This document shows, one piece after another, positions 50,655-57,994 of a DNA stretch of 64,000 nucleotides. The notes beneath the pieces are model-generated. The model was not told the origin of the DNA. It made no database searches and saw only the letters and a list, made by a program, of their open reading frames with translations. Position 1 is the stretch's first letter. Each line of letters starts with the position of its first letter. The position numbers and the translations under genes were made by a program. Origin of the DNA: Rhodococcoides kyotonense (lineage in GTDB: Bacteria; Actinomycetota; Actinomycetes; Mycobacteriales; Mycobacteriaceae); contig NZ_FZOW01000007.1 of NCBI RefSeq assembly GCF_900188125.1, positions 1 through 64,000 on the forward strand, written 5' to 3'.

Positions 50655-51457
50655 TCCCCGCCCTCTTCAAGGGCCTGTGCGACGACGCGGCCCTGTTCCC
50701 ACCCGGCAACGCCCCTCTCGACGACGCGCTGCCGCAGCATGTTTCGTACCGTGACACCGCCTTTGCAGATCTCGTCGGGCCCTTCGTCTTTCCGATTCTC
50801 CGCTTGGACGAACTGACGTCGGTCCCCTCCCCGATCGACGTGTCGCTCACCGCGCCTGGCGGACCGGATACGGTCGCCGCAGGAATTCGTGCAGCACAGT
50901 CGATCCGGGGCGTCACCGTCGTGGCTGTCGAAATCGCGGTACCGGAGGGCACGAGCCTGGACGTGCTCGGCATCCTCGACCGTAGTATCGACATCTACGT
51001 CGAGATTCCCCGTGGGACGCGTCGTGCCGAGATCTTCGACGTCGTCGACGAGCGCGGTTATCGCGCCAAGTTCCGCACCGGCGGTGTCACGGCCGATCTG
51101 TACCCGGACGAAGCCGAGTTGGCGGCCGCGATTGCCGAGGCAGCGCGTCGGGAGATCCCGTTCAAAGCCACCGCCGGGCTGCATCACGCGATCCGAAATA
51201 CCGCTGAAGCCACCGGATTCGAGCAGCACGGGTACCTCAACGTGCTCCTTGCCGCACAGGCTGCGCACAGCGGTGCTCGCGCACGCGAGCTCGAGCAGAT
51301 CCTCGCCATCCGCGATCCCGATGTCGTTGCGGCACATGTCGCGTCGATCGAAACCGAGCGCGCATTCCTGTCCTTCGGTACCTGCAGTATCCGAGAACCG
51401 CTCGACGACCTGATTTCGCTAGGCCTCATCCCACCCCATGTGCACGAAAATACATAG
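50651..51457 (+). CDS. conserved protein of unknown function inside the homogentisate operon
   Basis: 268 residues, GTG start overlapping the hmgA stop. No family name is known to me. Notable segments are LCDDAALFPPGNAPLDDAL at the start, YRAKFRTGGVTADLYPDEAE, IPFKATAGLHHAIRN and a C-terminal FLSFGTCSI. Alternating strands and helices suggest a TIM-like barrel; the Lys, His and Arg clusters look like an active site. No glutathione-type isomerase is present in the operon, although the route from maleylacetoacetate to fumarylacetoacetate normally needs one. This protein is a candidate for that step or another accessory role. Its stop codon lies within a dispersed palindrome. Confidence 0.7.
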   Translation: MIPALFKGLCDDAALFPPGNAPLDDALPQHVSYRDTAFADLVGPFVFPILRLDELTSVPSPIDVSLTAPGGPDTVAAGIRAAQSIRGVTVVAVEIAVPEGTSLDVLGILDRSIDIYVEIPRGTRRAEIFDVVDERGYRAKFRTGGVTADLYPDEAELAAAIAEAARREIPFKATAGLHHAIRNTAEATGFEQHGYLNVLLAAQAAHSGARARELEQILAIRDPDVVAAHVASIETERAFLSFGTCSIREPLDDLISLGLIPPHVHENT

Positions 51458-51482
51458 CAGGCTATGTATTTTCGTGCACATG
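51437..51482. repeat. dispersed palindrome, copy 3, inside an operon
   Basis: The longest copy: the 22-base arms 51437-51458 and 51461-51482 are exact complements with AG between them, core GTGCACGAAAATACATAG. It contains the stop (51455-51457) of the preceding gene and lies 17 bases before the next start. As the only copy clearly between two genes of the same pathway on the same strand, it may cause partial termination or stabilise the upstream mRNA. Confidence 0.9.
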
Positions 51483-51499
51483 CTCCGAAGGAGCCCCAC

Positions 51500-52657
51500 T
51501 TGAGCACCATCGACATTCCCGCCGATTCCGAGTTCGGACTCGACAACCTCCCGTACGGCGTGTTCTCCACCGCCGACTCGGACCCGCGCGTCGGAGTTCG
51601 ATTCGGCGACAACGTGATCGATCTGGTAGCAACTCTGAACGATCCGATCTTCGCGACCGGCTCGCTGAACCCGTTCATGGCCCAGGGCCTGAATCGGTGG
51701 ATCGAGGTGAGAACTGCGATCGTCGACGCGATCACCAGCGGATCTCCCATCGTCACCCATCCGATCGACTCGGTCACGATGCACATGCCATTCGACGTCG
51801 CCGACTACGTGGACTTCTACGCCTCGGAACATCACGCAAGCAACCTGGGCCGGCTGTTCCGCCCCGACGCAGAACCGTTGCTGCCCAACTGGAAACACCT
51901 GCCGGTCGCGTATCACGGCAGGTCCGGAACCGTCGTCGTGTCCGGCACCGACATCGCGCGCCCCAACGGCCAACGCAAGGCACCCAGCGAGTCGTCCCCG
52001 ACATTCGGCCCGAGCACCCGACTCGACATCGAAGCGGAGATGGGATTTGTCGTCGGCGTGCCCTCAGATGTGCCGATCAGCCCGGATCGATTCGCGGAGC
52101 ACGTGTTCGGAGCCGTCATCGTCAACGATTGGTCTGCGCGCGACATCCAGGCATGGGAATACGTCCCCCTCGGCCCGAACCTCGGCAAGAGCTTCGCGAC
52201 GTCCATCTCGCCGTGGGTGGTTCCGCTTCTCGCGCTCGAATCCGCACGGACCTCGACCCCGGTCCAGGATCCCGAACCACTGGACTATTTGCGCGAATCA
52301 CAGTCCTGGGCACTGGATATCGATCTGACCGTGACGTGGAACGGGCACGAGGTGTCGAGGCCCCCATACAAAGAGATGTACTGGTCGCCGGCGCAGATGC
52401 TCGCGCACGAAACGGTCAACGGCGCGACGTCACGCACGGGTGATCTGTTTGCATCGGGCACCATCTCCGGACCCGAGAAGCACCAGCGCGGCGCGTTCAT
52501 CGAACTGACCTGGGGCGGAAAGGAACCCGTGACGCTCGGCGACGAGACTCGCACGTTCCTCGAGGACGGCGACGAGGTCGTCATCGCGGCCAGCGCTCCT
52601 GGCCCGAACGGATCCAGCATCGGCTTCGGTGACGTCCGCGGAAAGATCACGAGCTAG
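51500..52657 (+). CDS. fahA: fumarylacetoacetase
   Basis: 385 residues. The N-terminal SH3-like domain begins FGLDNLPYGVFSTADSDPRVG. The catalytic domain has YVDFYASEHHASNLGRLFRP (catalytic His), the metal residues in LDIEAEMGFVVG, VNDWSARDIQAWEYVPLGP and GTISGPEKHQRGAFIELTW. It cleaves fumarylacetoacetate to fumarate and acetoacetate, ending tyrosine/homogentisate breakdown. TTG 51500 with AAGGAG six bases upstream is the real start. The in-frame ATG at 51464 lies in the palindrome and is rejected. The stop shares CTAG with the convergent iclR-type stop. Confidence 0.92.
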   Translation: MSTIDIPADSEFGLDNLPYGVFSTADSDPRVGVRFGDNVIDLVATLNDPIFATGSLNPFMAQGLNRWIEVRTAIVDAITSGSPIVTHPIDSVTMHMPFDVADYVDFYASEHHASNLGRLFRPDAEPLLPNWKHLPVAYHGRSGTVVVSGTDIARPNGQRKAPSESSPTFGPSTRLDIEAEMGFVVGVPSDVPISPDRFAEHVFGAVIVNDWSARDIQAWEYVPLGPNLGKSFATSISPWVVPLLALESARTSTPVQDPEPLDYLRESQSWALDIDLTVTWNGHEVSRPPYKEMYWSPAQMLAHETVNGATSRTGDLFASGTISGPEKHQRGAFIELTWGGKEPVTLGDETRTFLEDGDEVVIAASAPGPNGSSIGFGDVRGKITS

Positions 52658-53343
52658 CGCAGCAACCGCCCCAACCGATCCGCCGCCGCGACGACCGCTG
52701 CACCGAGTCCCTTCTCGTCGTCGATCTCGAAGACCGACGCACCGAGACTCGCCAGCGCGTCGCCGCGGCGTCCCGGAATCACTGCTGACACACCACCTAC
52801 AGACGGAATTACTTCACCCTGGGTGACCGCATAGCCAACGGCGCGGGCCCGGGTCACTTCTGCGCGCTCCCCCTCCCGTGCAGGCAGCGCAGCGAGCATC
52901 GCCAGCCCGGCCGACCCGCGGTCGATCGGGTCCACCTGGCCACCGCGGAACGCCACGTGCACCTTCGCACCGCGGGGCTCGACGACCATCAATGCCCTTA
53001 CCTCCGTGTCGTTCTCGCGTACGACGAGGTGCACAGTCGCACCCACCTGATCGGCGAGCTCCTCCAGGACCGGACGCGCAACCGTTCGTAGATCCTGTTC
53101 GACGGGCTCAGCCAGCGCGACGAGCCCGGCCCCCAACGCAATTCGCTTGAAGTCGTCACGACGGCACAGGTGGTGCGCCTCCAACGTCCGTACGAGACGA
53201 TGCGCGACAGTGCGATGCACTCCGATGCCGTCGGCGATCTCGGTGATGGACAGACCGTTCGGATGCTCGGCCAGAAACTCCAGCACCGTGATGCCGTGAT
53301 GCAGCGTCTTGGACATGCCGGAATCCAGTTGGACCTGAGTCAT
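52654..53343 (-). CDS. IclR-family transcriptional regulator (aromatic cluster)
   Basis: 229 residues. Helix-turn-helix GLSITEIADGIGVHRTVAHRLVRTLEAH, then a shortened effector domain with VHLVVRENDTEVRALMVVEP, DRGSAGLAMLA and TQGEVIPSVGGVSAVIPG. ATG 53343 has AGGGGG eight bases upstream. It is divergent from the SDR-flavoprotein-transporter operon. A composite AATCGCAC/TGCGTG...CGCACA site is in the shared gap, and a second copy lies before the SnoaL-like gene. It probably controls both, sensing an aromatic intermediate. Confidence 0.85.
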   Translation of the reverse strand: MTQVQLDSGMSKTLHHGITVLEFLAEHPNGLSITEIADGIGVHRTVAHRLVRTLEAHHLCRRDDFKRIALGAGLVALAEPVEQDLRTVARPVLEELADQVGATVHLVVRENDTEVRALMVVEPRGAKVHVAFRGGQVDPIDRGSAGLAMLAALPAREGERAEVTRARAVGYAVTQGEVIPSVGGVSAVIPGRRGDALASLGASVFEIDDEKGLGAAVVAAADRLGRLLR

Positions 53344-53394
53344 GAGTCGCCCCCTATTGACGTCTGTGAGGTGGACCACCTACAGTTCGTTGTG

Positions 53395-53423
53395 AATCGC
53401 ACGTTGCGTGCGATTATCGCACA
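53395..53423. promoter_or_regulatory. composite IclR-type operator, copy 2
   Basis: AATCGCAC (53395-53402), GT, then TGCGTGCGATTATCGCACA (53405-53423). The second part contains the perfect inverted repeat GTGCGA-TTA-TCGCAC. 25 of the 27 informative positions agree with copy 1 at 48357-48385. It sits between the divergent iclR-type and SDR genes. Confidence 0.65.
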
Positions 53424-53498
53424 CAGTCTCGGGCCACCGCAAGAAGCCCTACTCCGGTCAGCCCGATCGAGAACATTTTTTTCGCAAGGAGAGATTTC

Positions 53499-54323
53499 AT
53501 GACCAGCACCAATCCCGGACGCGTCGTCGACCGCACGATGACCGCCGTGTACCCGGAACTCGCAGGCAAGGTCGCCGTCGTCACCGGTGCCGCTCGCGGA
53601 ATGGGTTCGGTGTTCGCCAAGGGCCTCGCGGCTCGTGGCGTGAACGTCGTCGGCGCCGACATCAACGACGCGCAGATGAAGGACACCGCCGAGCAGCTGA
53701 ACACCGAGTTGGCCACGGATGCCCTCGTCGCCGAGCCCGGCACGGTCGTCGGCGCACGCATCGACGTCACCGTCGCCGACGATCACGAAGCCCTCGCGCA
53801 GACCGCACTCGCCGAGTTCGGACGCATCGACTTCTGGATCAACAACGCAGGCATCTTCCCGTTCGCCCTGGCTGGGGACATCACGCCCGAGCAGATCAAC
53901 GCGACGTTGAGCGTCAACGTCGAAGGAGTCCTGTTCGGCGCTCAGGCGGCCGCTCGACACATGACCGAAGGCGGCGCCATCGTCAACATGTCCTCGGTGT
54001 CTGCGCTGCGTGTCCGCAAGGGCCGTGGTGCCTACTGCACGTCGAAGGCTGCCGTCGCGCATCTGACCGAGTCGCTCGCAGTCGAGTTCGGCGACATCGG
54101 CATTCGCGTCAACTCCATCGCTCCCGGTTACATCGACACCGAGATGACGCGCTGGGTTCAGGAAGACCCCGAGGCTCTGGCCAAGGCCCTCGACTCGGTT
54201 CCGCTGCACCGCCTGGGCGCACCGGAAGAGGTCTTCGGCCCACTGCTGTTCCTGTTGTCCGACAGCGCGCGTTACGTGACGGGCCACAGCATCGCCGTCG
54301 ACGGTGGTTCGCGCCATGTCTGA
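53499..54323 (+). CDS. short-chain dehydrogenase/reductase (cluster SDR 1)
   Basis: 274 residues, classical SDR. Cofactor loop VTGAARGMGSVFA, Asp in VVGADIND (favouring NAD), FWINNAGIFPF, MSSVSALRV and the catalytic YCTSK. AAGGAG precedes the ATG. First gene of an operon divergent from the IclR regulator, overlapping the flavoprotein gene by eight bases. Likely oxidises an alcohol or dihydrodiol of the cluster's aromatic or alicyclic substrate. Confidence 0.82.
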   Translation: MTSTNPGRVVDRTMTAVYPELAGKVAVVTGAARGMGSVFAKGLAARGVNVVGADINDAQMKDTAEQLNTELATDALVAEPGTVVGARIDVTVADDHEALAQTALAEFGRIDFWINNAGIFPFALAGDITPEQINATLSVNVEGVLFGAQAAARHMTEGGAIVNMSSVSALRVRKGRGAYCTSKAAVAHLTESLAVEFGDIGIRVNSIAPGYIDTEMTRWVQEDPEALAKALDSVPLHRLGAPEEVFGPLLFLLSDSARYVTGHSIAVDGGSRHV

Positions 54324-55764
54324 CACCGACTACGACGTCGTCGTCATCGGTGGTGGTGGGGCAGGACTCGCCGCAGCCGTCACCGCAGCCGAGAACGGCG
54401 CGTCGGTGATTCTGTTCGAGGCGCTCAAGGAACTCGGCGGATCCACTGCACTGTCGGCGGGCCTGTTCACCGCTGCCGGGACGTCCGTTCAGCGCGAGCT
54501 CGGCATCGACGACAGCGCCGAGAAGTACTTCCAGCACTACATGGATCTCAACCAGTGGATGCTGAAGCCCGGCCTCATCCGTGCATTCTGCGAGAACGCA
54601 GGACCGACGCTGGAATGGCTCATCGATCTGGGCGTCGAGATCCCGGCCAAAGTCTCCGGGAACGCCCACCAGCCAGGCCTGAGCCAGGCAGGCGTCGAGG
54701 ACGTCTGGCGTGGGCATGTGCCGAAGGATCAGGGTTACGGACTCGTGCAGGTACTCGACGCCGCCCGCCGTAAGCACGGCATCGACGTCGTACTCGACAC
54801 GCGCGTGCAGTCCCTGCTCACCCAGAACGGCCGCGTCGTCGGGGTCATCGCCGACGACGTCGCACTCAGCGCCGGGGCAGTCGTCGTCGCCTCCGGCGGC
54901 TTCGCTCAGGATCCGACGTTCGTCGATCGCCACTACCCCGTCGCCAACAAGGCGGGCGATTCACTGTTCGTCGTCGCCGCCGAAGGCAGCCGCGGTGACC
55001 ATCTGCGCTTCGCCGACGCCGTCGACGCGTCGATCACCGGCGATGGTTGGGGACTCATGCTCCCGACCGTCTACTTCCAGCGCTATCACCACTGGCAGTC
55101 GGGCTTCCCGCCGAAATCACGCGTCTACGTCAATGCTGCCGGACGACGGTTCATGGACGAGGACGCGTCCTACGCGGTCTCGACGGGCATCATCGATCAT
55201 CAGGGTGGCTCTGCGTGGATCGTGTTCGACGAGAACGCTCGCGCGAATCTGCCTGTCGGCTATGTCGATTGGGCCGCCGAACGCGTCGCCGAGGAAGCTG
55301 ATGCCGGTCGCACTCTCCGCGCCGACACTCTCGAGGAACTCGCGGAACTCATGCAGGTTCCCACCGATGCGCTGAACGCCACTGTCGCCCGATGGAATGC
55401 GCATCTGCCCCACGGCGAAGACCCCGACTTCCTCCGTCACCGCACGCTCGCGAACAAGGGCAGCACCGCAAACCCGGACCCGATCGCACAAGGTCCGTTC
55501 TACGCAGCCCGCATCCTGCCCGCCGAGCTGGTCTGCACCCACGCCGGCCTCGAGATCGATCAACACGCCGCTGTACTCGACACGACGGGCGTCCCCATTC
55601 CCGGGCTGTTCGCGGCAGGCGAAGCAGGAGCTGGCGTCCTGGGCCTCCGATACGTCGGCGGCGGAAACGCCGTCGCCAATGCACTGACGATGGGCCGCAT
55701 CGCCGGACGCAACGCGGCGCGCGTGCCCTCCGACCTCAGCACTCCCCTACCCTTGACCATTTAG
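54316..55764 (+). CDS. FAD-binding protein of the fumarate-reductase/ketosteroid-dehydrogenase superfamily
   Basis: 482 residues. The FAD motif is VVVIGGGGAGLAAAVTAAENGASV at the N-terminus. ELGGSTALSAGLF, the second FAD site (GLFAAGEAGAGVLGLRYVGG) and the C-terminal NAVANALTMGRIAGRNAA are family features. Members dehydrogenate steroids or reduce fumarate-type double bonds. ATG 54316 lies within the end of the SDR gene. The neighbourhood suggests desaturation or reduction of an alicyclic acid or ketone; the sequence does not decide the substrate. Confidence 0.8.
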   Translation: MSDTDYDVVVIGGGGAGLAAAVTAAENGASVILFEALKELGGSTALSAGLFTAAGTSVQRELGIDDSAEKYFQHYMDLNQWMLKPGLIRAFCENAGPTLEWLIDLGVEIPAKVSGNAHQPGLSQAGVEDVWRGHVPKDQGYGLVQVLDAARRKHGIDVVLDTRVQSLLTQNGRVVGVIADDVALSAGAVVVASGGFAQDPTFVDRHYPVANKAGDSLFVVAAEGSRGDHLRFADAVDASITGDGWGLMLPTVYFQRYHHWQSGFPPKSRVYVNAAGRRFMDEDASYAVSTGIIDHQGGSAWIVFDENARANLPVGYVDWAAERVAEEADAGRTLRADTLEELAELMQVPTDALNATVARWNAHLPHGEDPDFLRHRTLANKGSTANPDPIAQGPFYAARILPAELVCTHAGLEIDQHAAVLDTTGVPIPGLFAAGEAGAGVLGLRYVGGGNAVANALTMGRIAGRNAARVPSDLSTPLPLTI

Positions 55765-55772
55765 GACCACTC

Positions 55773-57107
55773 ATGACCACGAACGAGAGCGCCGTGCACC
55801 CCGAGCGCACCCCCGAGTCCGACGGGCCGAGCACCGTCAAGCAATCCCCGCTGACGGTGATTCGAGCCGCAGTCGTCGGAACCGTCGTCGAATACTACGA
55901 CTTCGGCATCTACGGCTACATGGCCACGACCATCGCCGCGCTGTTCTTCGTCTCCGAGGATCCGACGGCAGCGCTGCTCGGCACGTTCGCCGCGTTCGCC
56001 GTCGCGTTCTTCCTCCGCGTCCCCGGCGGCATCTTCTTCGGCCACATCGGCGACAAGTACGGCCGTAAGAACGCGCTGTCCTGGACCATCCTGCTGATGG
56101 TCATCGCCACTGCGGGCATCGGCCTCCTGCCCACATATGTCACCCTCGGAGTCTGGGCGACATCAGTGCTCGTTCTGTGCCGCTGCCTGCAGGGCTTCGC
56201 GGCCGGCGGTGAGCTCGGCGGCGCCAACGCGTTCGTCTCCGAGTCGGCACCCACTCGCTGGCGTGCGACGCAGACATCGATGGTCAACACCGGCACCTAC
56301 ATCGGATCGCTCCTGGCATCGCTGTGCGCGCTGGCACTCAACACGGTGTTCACCGAAGAGCAGGTTCTGTCGTGGGCATGGCGAATTCCGTTCCTGCTCA
56401 GCCTCGTCATCGGTGGCGTCGGCATCTGGATCCGTAGCAAGCTCGACGACACTCCGGAGTTCAAGGAACTCGAGGACAAGGGCGAGACGAAGAAACTGCC
56501 GATCTCCGAGCTGCTGAGCACCTCGCGCGGAAGCGTCGTCAAGATCATCTTCCTCGGTGCCCTCATCACCGGCGGCTACTACATCGCCTCGGTGTACGCG
56601 GCCACCTATCTCAAGACCGAAGGCGGCCAGACCGCCCAGGCGGCCTTCTTGTCCACGTCGCTTGCTCTCGTTCTCGGTGTCATCACACTCCCGATCGCGG
56701 GATACATGGCCGACAAGTACGGCCGCAAGCCGGTGCTGTTCGGTGGCAGTTTCGCGTCCATCGTTCTCGGTGTGCCGATGTTCATGATGATGGCGGGCGG
56801 AAGCCTGTGGCAGGCCGTCGTCGGGCAGTCCGTTCTGTTCATCGCGGTCTCGGTCGTCAACGGCGCGTCGTACGTCACGTATGTCGAGATGCTCAAGACG
56901 TCGGTCCGCTACAGCGGTCTCGCACTCGGCAACAACACCACCAACATGCTGCTCGGTGGAACCGCACCGTTCATCGCGACCTACCTGATCTCGTTGACGG
57001 GCAATGCACTTGCTCCCGCCGGCTACTTCGTCTTCTGCGCGATCCTCACCTTCGTCACGGTCTTCTTCGTCACGGAGACCAAGGGCACCGAGCTGAAGAC
57101 CGGGTAG
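55773..57107 (+). CDS. MHS-type major facilitator transporter
   Basis: 444 residues, 12 membrane segments. The metabolite:H+ symporter signature is visible in VVEYYDFGIYGYMA, GHIGDKYGRKNALSWTI, LQGFAAGGELGGANAFVSE and the second-half loop MADKYGRKPVLFGGS. MHS transporters import carboxylates such as shikimate, citrate or aromatic acids. It starts eight bases after the flavoprotein stop and is followed four bases later by the second SDR, so it is the likely importer of this pathway's acid substrate. Confidence 0.87.
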   Translation: MTTNESAVHPERTPESDGPSTVKQSPLTVIRAAVVGTVVEYYDFGIYGYMATTIAALFFVSEDPTAALLGTFAAFAVAFFLRVPGGIFFGHIGDKYGRKNALSWTILLMVIATAGIGLLPTYVTLGVWATSVLVLCRCLQGFAAGGELGGANAFVSESAPTRWRATQTSMVNTGTYIGSLLASLCALALNTVFTEEQVLSWAWRIPFLLSLVIGGVGIWIRSKLDDTPEFKELEDKGETKKLPISELLSTSRGSVVKIIFLGALITGGYYIASVYAATYLKTEGGQTAQAAFLSTSLALVLGVITLPIAGYMADKYGRKPVLFGGSFASIVLGVPMFMMMAGGSLWQAVVGQSVLFIAVSVVNGASYVTYVEMLKTSVRYSGLALGNNTTNMLLGGTAPFIATYLISLTGNALAPAGYFVFCAILTFVTVFFVTETKGTELKTG

Positions 57108-57111
57108 AGCC

Positions 57112-57882
57112 ATGAACTTCGACGGCAAATCCATCGTGGTGACCGGCGCGGGCAGCGGAATGGGACGGGTCGAATCGTCCATGCTGGCGCGTCGGGGCGC
57201 CAAGGTCTGGGTCACCGACATCGCAGTCGACCCAGGTCTGTCCGTCGTCGACGAGATTGTCTCGGCCGGCGGACATGCGGAATTCTTCCAGCTCGACGTC
57301 ACCGAGCCTGCCTCGTGGAACGAACTCGCCTCGCGCATCGACTCGGCCGACGGGAACCTGCACGGGCTCGTCAACAATGCAGGCGTCAGTCACCGATTCG
57401 GAATCGAGGACACTTCGATCGAGGACTGGCGACGAGTCATGGACATCAATCTCTCCAGCGTGTTCTTCGGCATGAAAGCCTGTGCGCCCCTTCTGAAGAA
57501 GGACGACGGCGGCTCCATCGTCAATGTCTCGTCGATCGCGGGCATGGTCGGTTACTTCGCGGCCGGATACGGTGCAAGCAAGTGGGGCGTCCGCGGATTG
57601 TCGAAAGTGGGTGCACTGGAATTCGCCGAGCACGGTGTGCGCGTCAATTCCATCCATCCCGGGCTCGTCGACACTCCCCTACTGCACTCGGGTTCCTCCG
57701 AGTTCGTCGAGACGAGCCTTCGCTCGGTCCCTGCAGGCCGCGTCGCCGACGCCGAGGAGATCGCGGAATCCGTGGCCTTCCTTCTGTCCGAAGCGTCCCG
57801 CTACATCACGGGCACCGAAATGGTCGTCGACGGCGGCCTGACCTCGGGCGGTATCTACCACCGCATCACGAGCGAGCTCTGA
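57112..57882 (+). CDS. short-chain dehydrogenase/reductase (cluster SDR 2)
   Basis: 256 residues, classical SDR. VTGAGSGMGRVESSMLARRG, Asp in WVTDIAVD, VNNAGVSHRFG, VSSIAGMVG and the catalytic YGASK are all in place. Sequence style is close to hydroxysteroid or alicyclic-alcohol dehydrogenases. Last gene of the four-gene operon; a gap of 112 bases with a GATAAT -10-like element separates it from the hydroxylase. Confidence 0.82.
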   Translation: MNFDGKSIVVTGAGSGMGRVESSMLARRGAKVWVTDIAVDPGLSVVDEIVSAGGHAEFFQLDVTEPASWNELASRIDSADGNLHGLVNNAGVSHRFGIEDTSIEDWRRVMDINLSSVFFGMKACAPLLKKDDGGSIVNVSSIAGMVGYFAAGYGASKWGVRGLSKVGALEFAEHGVRVNSIHPGLVDTPLLHSGSSEFVETSLRSVPAGRVADAEEIAESVAFLLSEASRYITGTEMVVDGGLTSGGIYHRITSEL

Positions 57883-57952
57883 GGCGTTTCGGTTCCTCAC
57901 CCGTAAAGCATGACTTCCGACGTTGCCGCCCCTCGATGCACCTCGGTCGCCC

Positions 57953-57958
57953 GATAAT
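57953..57958 (+). promoter_or_regulatory. -10-like GATAAT before the hydroxylase gene
   Basis: GATAAT lies 36 bases before ATG 57995, inside the imperfect palindrome GCCCGATAATTCTGGGC. No -35 at a normal distance is apparent. It suggests the hydroxylase can be transcribed separately from the upstream operon. Confidence 0.35.
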
Positions 57959-57994
57959 TCTGGGCAAATGCCGGGCGAGACGGGTGGTAGCGAC

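Noticed and set aside
51464..51499. Upstream ATG start for fahA inside the palindrome (MYFRAHAPKEP...)
   Set aside because: The same MYFRA peptide arises from every copy of the repeat; TTG 51500 has an excellent ribosome-binding site at the right distance.
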